A model generated the notes under the pieces. The model was not told the origin of the DNA. It saw nothing but the letters and a program-made list of their open reading frames with translations, and did not search any database. A stretch of 64,000 nucleotides of DNA from CAIWHR01 sp963713275 (lineage in GTDB: Bacteria > Pseudomonadota > Gammaproteobacteria > Burkholderiales > Casimicrobiaceae), in the NCBI GenBank assembly GCA_963713275.1, contig CAVQLG010000011.1, forward strand, positions 62,001 to 126,000. Reading direction: 5' to 3'. Below, one piece after another: positions 27,305 through 37,686 of this stretch. Made by a program: the position numbers and the translations under genes. How positions within the stretch are numbered: the stretch's first letter is position 1; the number at the start of each line of letters is the position of its first letter.

Positions 27305-28519
27305 TCAACCCGCTGCGGTGTCGAGCTTTTCGGGTTGTTGCAGCAGCGTCGCGACCTCGGCAAGGAAGAGCGCGCCGCGATGGCCGTCGCTCACGCGATG
27401 ATCGGCGGACAGGCTGGCGGTGACGATCGGGGCAGCGATCAACTGCCCGTCGTCGACCCAGGGTCGCAGTCGCACCTTGCCGAAGCCCACCAGCGCGACC
27501 TGTGGCGGATAGATCACGCCCTGAACGACGTCGACGCCCTGATCGCCGAGGTTGGTGACGGTCACGGTCGCATCGCTCATCTCCGAACTCTTCAGCGTGA
27601 GCGCCCGCGCCCGCCCGACCAGATCGGTCAGCGCCCGCATCAGGTCGTCAAGGCCCATCCTATCCACGTCGCGAATGGCCGGTGCGATCAGCCCGCCCTG
27701 GCGAAGCGAAATGGCGACGCCGAGATGGATGCCCGGGCCCGGTTGGAACGCACCGTCCTGGAAGAAGCCGTTGAGCTCGCGGTACTTGCGCAGGGCAATC
27801 GCGACCGCCTTGAGCAGGGGGACCGCCATCAGCACTCGCTGGGTCACCGAGCGTCCGACGTTGCGCTCGGCGAGCCATTGGCCCGCCTTGATGAGCGGGA
27901 CGTCGGTGGCGAGATAGTAGTGCGGTATCTCGCGCTTGGAGCGGGCCATCGCGGCGGCGATCGCACGGCGCATCCCGGCGGCCCGATCCCGCGGTTGCGC
28001 GGCAGCCGCGGCTGCGTTCTCGACGTCCGCGACGGTGACCGCGCCCTGGGGCCCCGTGCCGGTGACCGCAGCCAGATCGACGGCGAGTTCCTGCGCCCGT
28101 GCTCTTGCGGCCGGTGAAATGCGCCGCCGCACGCCGGGCGTTTCCAGAGCCGCCGCAGGCGTGCGCGCCGGCGCCGGCGACGACACCGCTGACGGGACAG
28201 GCGCGGCGGCATAGGCCGCCGCGGCCGGCGTGGCCTCGGCGGCCTTCCGGCGTTTCTCCTCCTCGGCGTGGGCGGGCGTTTCGCCGGCTTCCAGCAACAG
28301 GGCGAGCACGGTCCCGACCGGCAGCGTCTCCCCGGGTTGGTGCACCAGTTCGTAGATCTCCCCTTCCGCCCAGATCTCGACGTCGATTGCCGACTTGCTG
28401 GTGTCGATCACCGCGACAACGTCGCCTTTCTTGACATGGTCGCCGGGTTTCACCTTCCACTCGAGCAGCGTGCCTTCGTCCATCTCGGCGCCGAGGGATG
28501 GAAGCTTGAACTCGATCAT
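27305..28519 (-). CDS. pdhC: 2-oxoacid dehydrogenase E2 (dihydrolipoyl acyltransferase)
   Basis: 404 residues. One N-terminal lipoyl domain (1-77) has lipoyl Lys42 in VIDTSKSAIDVEI. A Pro/Ala linker leads to a peripheral-subunit-binding domain (RRISPAARARAQELAVDLAA) and a catalytic domain ending ADHRVSDGHRG, the HxxxDG active site. It forms the core of a pyruvate- or acetoin-type complex with the E1 genes upstream. No E3 gene is nearby. Substrate identity cannot be fixed from sequence. Confidence 0.92.
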   Translation of the reverse strand: MIEFKLPSLGAEMDEGTLLEWKVKPGDHVKKGDVVAVIDTSKSAIDVEIWAEGEIYELVHQPGETLPVGTVLALLLEAGETPAHAEEEKRRKAAEATPAAAAYAAAPVPSAVSSPAPARTPAAALETPGVRRRISPAARARAQELAVDLAAVTGTGPQGAVTVADVENAAAAAAQPRDRAAGMRRAIAAAMARSKREIPHYYLATDVPLIKAGQWLAERNVGRSVTQRVLMAVPLLKAVAIALRKYRELNGFFQDGAFQPGPGIHLGVAISLRQGGLIAPAIRDVDRMGLDDLMRALTDLVGRARALTLKSSEMSDATVTVTNLGDQGVDVVQGVIYPPQVALVGFGKVRLRPWVDDGQLIAAPIVTASLSADHRVSDGHRGALFLAEVATLLQQPEKLDTAAG

Positions 28520-28534
28520 GGCGTGGTGCTCCGG

Positions 28535-29512
28535 TCAGGACCTGCCGAGCAGCCCCATGGCGGCGGCGACGATCTTCGGTGGCTGCGGCAGCGCTGCATC
28601 CTCGAGGTGCTTGGCGTAGGGCATCGGCACTTCCTCGCTGCACACGCGCGCGGGCGGCGCGTCGAGCTCGTAGAACGCCTGTTCGACGAGGCGGGCCACG
28701 ACCTCGGCGGCGAGGCTGCCCGTGCGCCAGCCTTCGTCGACGACGACGGCGCGGCGGGTTCGGCGCACCGAGGCCATGATCGTCGCATCGTCGAGCGGTC
28801 GCAACACGCGCAGGTCGAGGACTTCGGCGTCGATTCCCTCCGTCGCCAGCGCCTTCGCCGCATCGAGCGCCTTCCACACCGTTCCACCATAGGCGATCAG
28901 CGTGACGTCGCGCCCTGGCCGGAGGATCTTCGCCGATCGGATGTCCGCAGCCTTCCACGCATCGGTCAGTTCGCCCTCGAAGTTGTAGAGCAGGGCATGC
29001 TCGAAGATGACGACCGGGTCGGGTTGCGCCAGCGCGGGCCCCAACATGCCGCGGGCATCGTCGATCGTGGCCGGGGCGAGCACCGTGATGCCTGGCACGT
29101 GCGCGTACCAGTTCTCCAGGCTGTGCGAGTGCTGTGCGGCCAGCTGGCGCCCGGCGCCGGTCGCCATGCGGATCACGACCGGAACACTGAACTGGCCGCC
29201 CGACATGTGCCGGTAGAGCGCCGCCGTGTTGACGATCTGGTCGAGGGCCAACAGACTGAAGTTGACGGTCATGACCTCGACGATCGGCCGCATGCCACCC
29301 AGCGCGGCGCCGATGCCGGCGCCAACGAACGCGAGCTCGGACAGCGGGGTGTCCCGGATCCGCTCGGGTCCGAACTCGTCGAGGAATCCCTTGGAGACCG
29401 CGTACGTGCCACCGTAGCGCCCGACATCCTCGCCCATCAGGAACACTCGCGGATCGCGCAGCAGCGCGTCACGGAGTGCCTGCCGGATCGCTTCACGATA
29501 GGTCATCGTCAT
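28535..29512 (-). CDS. pdhB: 2-oxoacid dehydrogenase E1 beta subunit
   Basis: 325 residues starting MTMTYREAIRQALRDAL, with LMGEDVGRYGGTYAVSKGF and PLSELAFVGAGIGAALGG, both typical of E1-beta. LAAQHSHSLENWYAHVPG is the conserved His region. Together with E1-alpha it decarboxylates a 2-oxo acid using thiamine diphosphate. The start overlaps the end of the E1-alpha gene; a second ATG two codons in is equally possible. Confidence 0.94.
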   Translation of the reverse strand: MTMTYREAIRQALRDALLRDPRVFLMGEDVGRYGGTYAVSKGFLDEFGPERIRDTPLSELAFVGAGIGAALGGMRPIVEVMTVNFSLLALDQIVNTAALYRHMSGGQFSVPVVIRMATGAGRQLAAQHSHSLENWYAHVPGITVLAPATIDDARGMLGPALAQPDPVVIFEHALLYNFEGELTDAWKAADIRSAKILRPGRDVTLIAYGGTVWKALDAAKALATEGIDAEVLDLRVLRPLDDATIMASVRRTRRAVVVDEGWRTGSLAAEVVARLVEQAFYELDAPPARVCSEEVPMPYAKHLEDAALPQPPKIVAAAMGLLGRS

Positions 29513-30503
29513 CGCGCCGCCTCCGTGTGCACATCCCGGGTGAGATCCTCGACCGGCTCCCAGGTGCCGTTCTCGGCGAAAGCCACTGCGGCCTCGACTT
29601 CGCGCATCGCGTCGGCGTCGATGGCGAGGAACTCGTCCTCGGTGAGCTTGCCCTCCGCCTTGAGCCGCTGGGTCAGGTTGTGGATCGGCCCGCGCCGCTT
29701 CCAATCCTCGACCTCGGCTTTGTCACGGTAGAGTTCGGGATCGAACATCGAATGCGCTCGGTAACGGTAGGTCTGGAACTCGACGAAGAACGGTCCCTTT
29801 CCATCGCGCACATGAGCGAACGCCTGCCTTGCAGCTTCGCCGACGGCGACCACGTCCATGCCGTCGACCTTGAGCGTCGGCATGTTGAAGGCGGCGGCCT
29901 TCACGCAGAGATCGGTCTGCGACTCGGACCGCGCGAGGGCGGTCCCCATCGCATACCAGTTGTTCTCGCAGAGGAAGGCGACGGGCAGGGTCCACAGGGC
30001 GGCGAGATTCATCGATTCGTGGAACACGCCCTCGGCGACCGCGCCGTCGCCGAAGAACACGGCGGTCACACGACGCCTGCCCTGGAGCTTGTCGGCGAGC
30101 GCGAGTCCCACGCCGAGCGGCAGCCCGCCGCCGACGATCGCGTTGCCGCCGTAGAGCCGGGTGGCGGCATCGAAGATGTGCATCGAGCCGCCGCGCCCGC
30201 GCGAGCAACCCTCGCGCTTGCCGTACATCTCGGCCATCACCGCGTTCGCCGACACGCCGCGGGCGAGTGCGTGCCCATGTTCGCGATAGGTCGCGACGAT
30301 CGCGTCGTCGGGCGCGAGCGCGTGAATCGCGCCAACGGCGACGGCTTCCTCGCCGATGTACAGATGCAGAAACCCGCGGATCTTCAGCTGCCCGTACAGG
30401 TCCGCGCAGCGCTCCTCGAACCGACGGATCCGCACCATGTCGCGCAGCATCGCGAGCGCGGCCTCGCGCTCCACGGTTACCGGTTTCAATGCCGCCGCAT
30501 CGC

Positions 30504-30507
<4 letters not shown>
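29509..30507 (-). CDS. pdhA: 2-oxoacid dehydrogenase E1 alpha subunit
   Basis: 332 residues, thiamine-diphosphate enzyme. The cofactor motif runs from GDGAVAEGVFHE to CENNWYAMGT. Family segments GFLHLYIGEEAVAVGA and YREHGHALARG are present. RYRAHSMFDPELYR is the phosphorylation-loop region. It overlaps the upstream acyl-CoA synthetase by four bases (ATGA) and the E1-beta gene at its end, so translation is coupled across the operon. Pyruvate is the likeliest substrate; acetoin remains possible. Confidence 0.94.
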
Positions 30508-32267
<1,760 letters not shown>

Positions 32268-32448
32268 CCGGTTTCCTCCTTGTTGGAATCGCGCGCCGCT
32301 CAGGCGACAACCGGCTTCAGTATGGGCCGCGGGACGGGCACGCCTTTGACGAAGATCAATCTGGTGTTCGCGGTCGGTCGTGCCGGTGCGTGACCCTTCT
32401 TCTTGCGCACTCCGCGCGTCGAACCGGTGCGCGGGCCCGTACGCGCCG

Positions 32449-33357
32449 CTATCGTTCCCGCGCTGCCGCCGGGGCCGGGCGGCACGCGCCGATCGCCGCG
32501 CGAATCGCGGCGATCGCCTCGGGGCGAGGAAAGCTCCGCCGATGGGCGAGCGCGACCCGCCGCGACGGCGCCGGACGCGCGAACGGCACCGGCACGACCA
32601 AGCGGCTGTGGTACTTCGGCGTCAGCGCGTCGCGGGGCAGCACCGACACGCCCAGCCCCGAGGCGACCATGTTGCGGGCCGTTTCCAGCGAGCTGGTCCG
32701 GGTGACCTGCGAATCGTTGCGGTTGAGTTCGGGACAGGCGTCGAGAACCTGGTCGCGAAAGCAGTGCCCGATCCCGAGCAGGATCGTGTGCTCGCCGACG
32801 AGGTCGCCGGGGCTGATCGACTTGCGCTTCGCCCACTTGTGCCCCAGCGGCACGACGACCTGGAACGGCTCCTCGTACAGGTAGTCGGTGGCCACCCCGG
32901 GGAGCTCGAACGGCAGGGCGATGATCGCGGCGTCGATGCGCCCGCTCTTGAGCTCCACTTCGAGGTTCTCGGTGAGGTTCTCCTCGATGTCGAGCGGCAT
33001 CTGGGGTGCGATGACGCGCAGCTTGGGGATGAGGTCCGGCAGGAGGTAGGGAGCCACCGTGTAGATGACGCCGAGCTTTAGCGGGCCGGACAGCTGATTG
33101 CGGCCCGCCTGCGCGATCTCCTTGATCCGCGCCGCCTCCTCGAGCACCCGCTGCGCCTGCTCGACCACCTGCTCGCCCACCGGAGTGATCCCGATCTCCC
33201 CCTTGCCCCGCTCGAAGAGCTGCGTCCCGAGTTCATCCTCGAGCTTGGCGATCGCGACCGACAGCGCCGGCTGGGACACGAAGCAACGCTGCGCCGCGCG
33301 CCCGAAGTTGCGCTCGTGCGCGACGGCGACGATATAGCGAAGCTCCGACAGCGTCAT
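32449..33357 (-). CDS. oxyR: hydrogen peroxide sensor OxyR (LysR family)
   Basis: 302-residue LysR regulator. The N-terminal winged HTH starts MTLSELRYIVAVAHERNFGR. The effector domain contains the redox pair at Cys199 and Cys208 (GHCFRDQVLDACPE), the same numbering and spacing as E. coli OxyR, which strongly supports peroxide sensing rather than a generic LysR. Its start overlaps the galU stop by four bases. No katG or ahp gene is in the window. Confidence 0.95.
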   Translation of the reverse strand: MTLSELRYIVAVAHERNFGRAAQRCFVSQPALSVAIAKLEDELGTQLFERGKGEIGITPVGEQVVEQAQRVLEEAARIKEIAQAGRNQLSGPLKLGVIYTVAPYLLPDLIPKLRVIAPQMPLDIEENLTENLEVELKSGRIDAAIIALPFELPGVATDYLYEEPFQVVVPLGHKWAKRKSISPGDLVGEHTILLGIGHCFRDQVLDACPELNRNDSQVTRTSSLETARNMVASGLGVSVLPRDALTPKYHSRLVVPVPFARPAPSRRVALAHRRSFPRPEAIAAIRAAIGACRPAPAAARER

Positions 33358-34223
33358 CGGCAGCGCGCGCGCAGGAACGCGGCGAACAGATCGGCGAGCT
33401 CCGGGTGCTTGAGACCGTAGTCGACGGTCGCCTCCAGGTAGCCGAGCTTCGCGCCGCAGTCGTAGCGCCGCCCCTCGAACGCGTAGGCCAGCACCCGCTC
33501 CTCGGCGAGCAGCCGGGCGATGCCGTCGGTGAGCTGGATCTCTCCGCCCGCGCCGGGCGCCATCGTCCGCAGGTGGTGAAAGATCCGCGGCGCCAGCACG
33601 TAGCGGCCGACCACGGCCAGCGTCGAGGAGATCGTGCCCGGACGGGGCTTCTCGACGATGCGGCGGACGGGCGCGGCCCGGTCTTTCGGCTGCGTCGTCT
33701 CGACGATGCCGTAGCTCGCCGTGTCCTCCGGCGCAACGTCCATCACGCCGATGACCGAGCACTCCTCCTCCTCGGCGAGGTCGGTCATCTGCCGCATCAC
33801 CGGCACCTCGGCATCGATCAGGTCGTCGGCAAGCAGCACCGCGAAGGGCTCGTCCCCGACCGCGGGCGCCGCGCAGAGGACGGCGTGCCCCAGCCCCAGC
33901 GCCTCGGTCTGGCGGATGTAGATGCAGTTGATCCCGCGCGGCGTCGCCGCCTGGACGAGGGCGAGCAGCGCCCTCTTGTTGCGCAGTTCGAGTTCGGTCT
34001 CGAGCTCGTAGGCTTTGTCGAAGTGATCCTCGATCGCCCGCTTGTTGCGCCCGGTGATGAAGACCATGTCGGTGATGCCGGCAGCGGCGGCCTCCTCGAC
34101 CGCGTACTGGATCAGCGGCTTGTCGACGATGGGCATCATTTCCTTGGGGCTCGCCTTGGTTGCCGGCAGGAAGCGGGTGCCCATCCCCGCCACCGGAAAC
34201 ACCGCCTTGGTGATCTTGAACAT
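33354..34223 (-). CDS. galU: UTP-glucose-1-phosphate uridylyltransferase
   Basis: Makes UDP-glucose for cell-surface polysaccharides. 289 residues. AVFPVAGMGTRFLPATKASP is the nucleotide-binding signature, ending in the KEMMPIVDKP segment. EKPRPG and the GGEIQLTDGI region are conserved. The gene lies between ligA and oxyR and couples directly to oxyR. Length and motifs are normal. Confidence 0.97.
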   Translation of the reverse strand: MFKITKAVFPVAGMGTRFLPATKASPKEMMPIVDKPLIQYAVEEAAAAGITDMVFITGRNKRAIEDHFDKAYELETELELRNKRALLALVQAATPRGINCIYIRQTEALGLGHAVLCAAPAVGDEPFAVLLADDLIDAEVPVMRQMTDLAEEEECSVIGVMDVAPEDTASYGIVETTQPKDRAAPVRRIVEKPRPGTISSTLAVVGRYVLAPRIFHHLRTMAPGAGGEIQLTDGIARLLAEERVLAYAFEGRRYDCGAKLGYLEATVDYGLKHPELADLFAAFLRARCR

Positions 34224-34262
34224 GCGCGTTCCCCGGAAGTGTCTGCTATCGCGCCCGCACGG

Positions 34263-36318
34263 TCAGCGCGCCGGCCCCGCGGCTTCGAGCAGCGCGAGCA
34301 ACTGCGCCTCGTCCAGCACCGGGATCCCGAGCTTGGTCGCCTGCGCCAGCTTGCTGCCCGCCTCGGCGCCGGCGACGACGAAATCGGTCCGGCCGGAGAC
34401 GCTGCCCGCGACCTTCCCGCCGGCGGCCTCGATCCGCGCCTTCGCCTCGTCGCGGGTGAGGTGCGGCAGCGTGCCGGTGAGCACCAGCGTGCGTCCGGCG
34501 AGCGGTTCCCCGCCGCGTGCCGGCGCCGCGCCCTCCTCCCAATGCACGCCGGCCGCACGCAGCGCGGCGATCACGGCGCGATTGTGTGCCTCGCCGAAGA
34601 AGCGCACGATGCTCTCGGCGAGGACCGGGCCCACGTCGCGGACTTCCTGCAGCGCCTGCGCGTCGGCGCCGATCAGGGCGTCGAGGCTGCCGAAGTGGCG
34701 CGCGAGGTCGCGTGCGGTCGCCTCGCCAACGTGCCGGATGCCGAGCGCGTAGACGAACCGCTGCAGCGTGGTGGCGCGGCTCGCGGCGATCGCGGCGATC
34801 AGATTGCCGGCCGATTTCTCGCCCATCCGGTCGAGCGCGGCGAGTTCGGGAAGCTCGAGCCGGTAGATGTCGGCGGGGGTCTCGACCAGGCCGCCGTCAA
34901 CCAGCTGATCGACGAGCTTGTCTCCCAGCCCCTCGATGTCCTGCGCCCGCCGGCTCGCGAAATGCAGCAGCGCCTGCTTGCGCTGCGCGGGGCAGACGAG
35001 GCCGCCGGTGCAGCGCGCCACCGCTTCGCCGGCCAAGCGCACGATCGCGGAATCGCACTCCGGACAGCGCTGCGGCAACGCGAACGGATGCGTCCCCGCA
35101 GGGCGCCGCTGCGCCACCACGCGCACGACCTCGGGGATGACGTCGCCCGCGCGGCGAACGATGACGGTGTCCCCGACGCGCACGTCCTTGCGCCGGACTT
35201 CATCCTCGTTGTGCAGCGTGGCGTTGGTGACGGTGACCCCGCCCACGAACACCGGCTTCAGGCGGGCAACCGGCGTGATCGCGCCGGTGCGTCCCACCTG
35301 CACGTCGATGCCGAGGACCTCGGTGGGCATCTCCTCGGCGGGGAACTTGTGCGCGATGGCGAACCGGGGGGCCCGGGCGACGAAGCCCAGTCGCTCCTGC
35401 AGTAGCAGCCGGTTGACCTTGTAGACGACTCCGTCGATGTCGAACGGCAGCGCTGCGCGGCGCGCCGCCATCGCCCGGTAGTAGTCGAGGAGGCCGTCGC
35501 CGCCGCGCACGACGCGATCGGTCCCGCGTGACGGGCAGATGCAGCGCGGCCAGGCGGTCCAGGAGCTCCTGTTGCGTCGCGGGTGCTGCGACCGGCCCCC
35601 ATTCGACGTCGCCGACGCCGTACGCGAAGAAGGTCAGGCGCCGTCCGGCAGTGACACGCGGATCGAGCTGCCGCAGCGATCCGGCGGCGGCGTTACGCGG
35701 GTTTGCGAACAGCTTCTCCCCGCGCGCTGCCTGCGCCGCGTTGAGCGCGGCGAAGTCGTGACGCAGCATCAGCACTTCCCCCCTCACCTCGACCCGCGGC
35801 GGCACAGCCTCACCGGACAGGCGCAACGGTACCGCGCGCACCGTGCGCAGGTTGGCCGTCACGTTCTCGCCGCTGCTGCCATCGCCGCGCGTCGCGCCGG
35901 TGACCAGCACGCCCTCCACGTAGCGCAGGCTGACCGCGAGTCCGTCGAACTTCGGCTCGGCCAGGTACTCGACGTCGCCCTCGCCCAGTGCCTCCCGCAC
36001 CCGTCGGTCGAAAGCCCGCGCCTCGTCCTCGTCGAACGCGTTGTTGAGCGACAGCATCGGCAGCGCGTGCACCACGGTCTCGAAGGCGGCGGCCGGAGCG
36101 GCGCCCACGCGTTGCGTCGGGGAATCGGCCGCGGCCAGCGCCGGAAAGTCGAACTCGAGCGCCTGCAGCTCGCGCAGGAGCGCATCGAATTCGGCGTCGC
36201 TGACAACCGGCGCGTCGAGAACGTAATAGCGGTAGTTGTGCGTCTCGATCTCGCGCCGCAGGACCGCGGCCCGCTGCGCGGCCGCCGCGGGAACCTTCGC
36301 CGGCCGGTCGCTCGCCAC
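34263..36318 (-). CDS. ligA: NAD-dependent DNA ligase LigA (one frameshift)
   Basis: Essential NAD+-dependent ligase read in two frames. The 5' part (36318 to about 35518) holds the Ia/adenylation domain with catalytic Lys in EPKFDGLAVSLRY (about residue 123). The 3' part (about 35518 to 34263) holds GFDIDGVV-like FDIDGVVYKV, the OB domain, the four-Cys zinc finger (CPECDSA, then VCPAQRK), HhH repeats and BRCT. The frames join at CGATCG near 35517-35518 if one base is removed, restoring D-R-R-V-V. Start GTG 36318 has GGAG seven bases upstream. Confidence 0.93.
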
Positions 36319-36340
36319 GCCGAGGCTCCGCCTGAGCGAA

Positions 36341-37576
36341 TCAGCCGCCGAAGAGCGCCAGGGCGCGAGAGCCCCCCGGGACGATGTGCATGTCCCCGAG
36401 CGCCGTCGCGGTAGCCTGCACCTGCTGCCGGATCGCGGCCAGCGCGGTGTCATCCAGCACGCGCCGGTTGTCGTCGACGAGAACGGCATCCAGCGTCTGC
36501 GCCATGCGCTTGGCAACCTGCTTCATCTGGTCGAACACGCGCGCGGGATCGGCGATGCGCGGCACGTCGAGCAGAAGCACCGCACCCGGAGTGGACATGA
36601 GCCTCAGGCTGTCGACGGTGAACGGCTCCGACCGGTAATTCTGCAGCGTGAACAGCATCGTGCCGGTGTCCTCGTGCACCCACTCGAACCGACCGCCGGA
36701 GGCGAGACGAAAGCCGGCCGCTTCGGCGACCCCGCGCAGGCGCGTGCCGGCAATCATCGCCGGCCCCGACTTGAGCAAGGTGACGCCGATCTGCACGTCG
36801 AGATCTGCGCAGATGCGGTCCAGCGCCTCGGCGCGCTCGGCCTCGGCCCGAGGATTCGGGGCGACGAAGGCGCCGGGCAGCGACGACGCGACCTCCTCCG
36901 CGAGCCGAACGAACGCGTCGAGCAGCGGCGCGCTCGCGGCCCCGGTGCGGTCGGCAAGCAGCAGGCAGGCGGCAATCTCCGCGAACTCGCCGCCGGTGTC
37001 GGACCGCAGCCGCTGCCAGGAATCGTTGGCGCCGCGACGGCCGAACCAGCGCAACGGCTTGCCCAGCCGGGCGTGCAATCCCGCCGCCAGCGCGCCGGCG
37101 GTCACGGGCTGCACCGGCTGCAGTAGCACGATGCTCTCGATCTCGGGGTCGGGCGCAGCGTCGTCTCGCAACCCGGCGGCGGCGCGCGAATCCGCGGCTG
37201 CAGGCGCCGGAGTCGCGAGCGGCGCCACCGCCAGCTCGCCGGCGTCCTCCACGCTCGCGCGGCGCACGACGTCGACGGGGAGCTCGCGCGGCGCTGCCTC
37301 GGCAGCGACGGCGGGCGTCCCGGAAGGTCGGTTCTGCGGCAACGGCGCGGCACCCGCGGCGGCGGCAGCGTCCTCGCGCAACGTCGGCTCGACCCGGCCG
37401 CTGCGGACCGCGCCTCGCGCCGCATCGTCCAGCAGGACGTCAGAACCCGGCGATCGGGGCGCGAACGCCGCGTCGATGCGCCGCCGCACGCGCCGCTCCT
37501 GCAGCCAGTTGTAGAGGAGAACGGCTGCGACCACAACGACTCCCGCGACGATCAGTCCGATTTGCAGCGAGGTCAT
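36341..37576 (-). CDS. zipA: cell division protein ZipA-like
   Basis: 411 residues. An N-terminal membrane anchor (MTSLQIGLIVAGVVVVAAVL) is followed by a charged, then Pro/Ala-rich linker (about 25-130). A C-terminal FtsZ-binding-type domain follows (about 270-400; EWVHEDTGTMLFTLQNY, then TPGAVLLLDVPR). The order smc-zipA-ligA is the usual proteobacterial one. The ATG at 37576 gives the hydrophobic N-terminus expected for ZipA. Confidence 0.9.
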   Translation of the reverse strand: MTSLQIGLIVAGVVVVAAVLLYNWLQERRVRRRIDAAFAPRSPGSDVLLDDAARGAVRSGRVEPTLREDAAAAAGAAPLPQNRPSGTPAVAAEAAPRELPVDVVRRASVEDAGELAVAPLATPAPAAADSRAAAGLRDDAAPDPEIESIVLLQPVQPVTAGALAAGLHARLGKPLRWFGRRGANDSWQRLRSDTGGEFAEIAACLLLADRTGAASAPLLDAFVRLAEEVASSLPGAFVAPNPRAEAERAEALDRICADLDVQIGVTLLKSGPAMIAGTRLRGVAEAAGFRLASGGRFEWVHEDTGTMLFTLQNYRSEPFTVDSLRLMSTPGAVLLLDVPRIADPARVFDQMKQVAKRMAQTLDAVLVDDNRRVLDDTALAAIRQQVQATATALGDMHIVPGGSRALALFGG

Positions 37577-37686
37577 GAGCGGGCGATCACCGAAGCCAAG
37601 AAGTAAGCGCGCGCGGACTCGCGCGCGGCGTCCCGACGGATTATAGCGCGCCGCCGCGGCGCGCCCACGGCGCACGCGCGCAGCGC

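Noticed and set aside
32300..32410. A possible 36-residue basic peptide upstream of the acyl-CoA synthetase gene (GTG start, ends KPVVA)
   Set aside because: No convincing ribosome-binding site and no recognised homologue; the length is easily reached by chance at this GC content.
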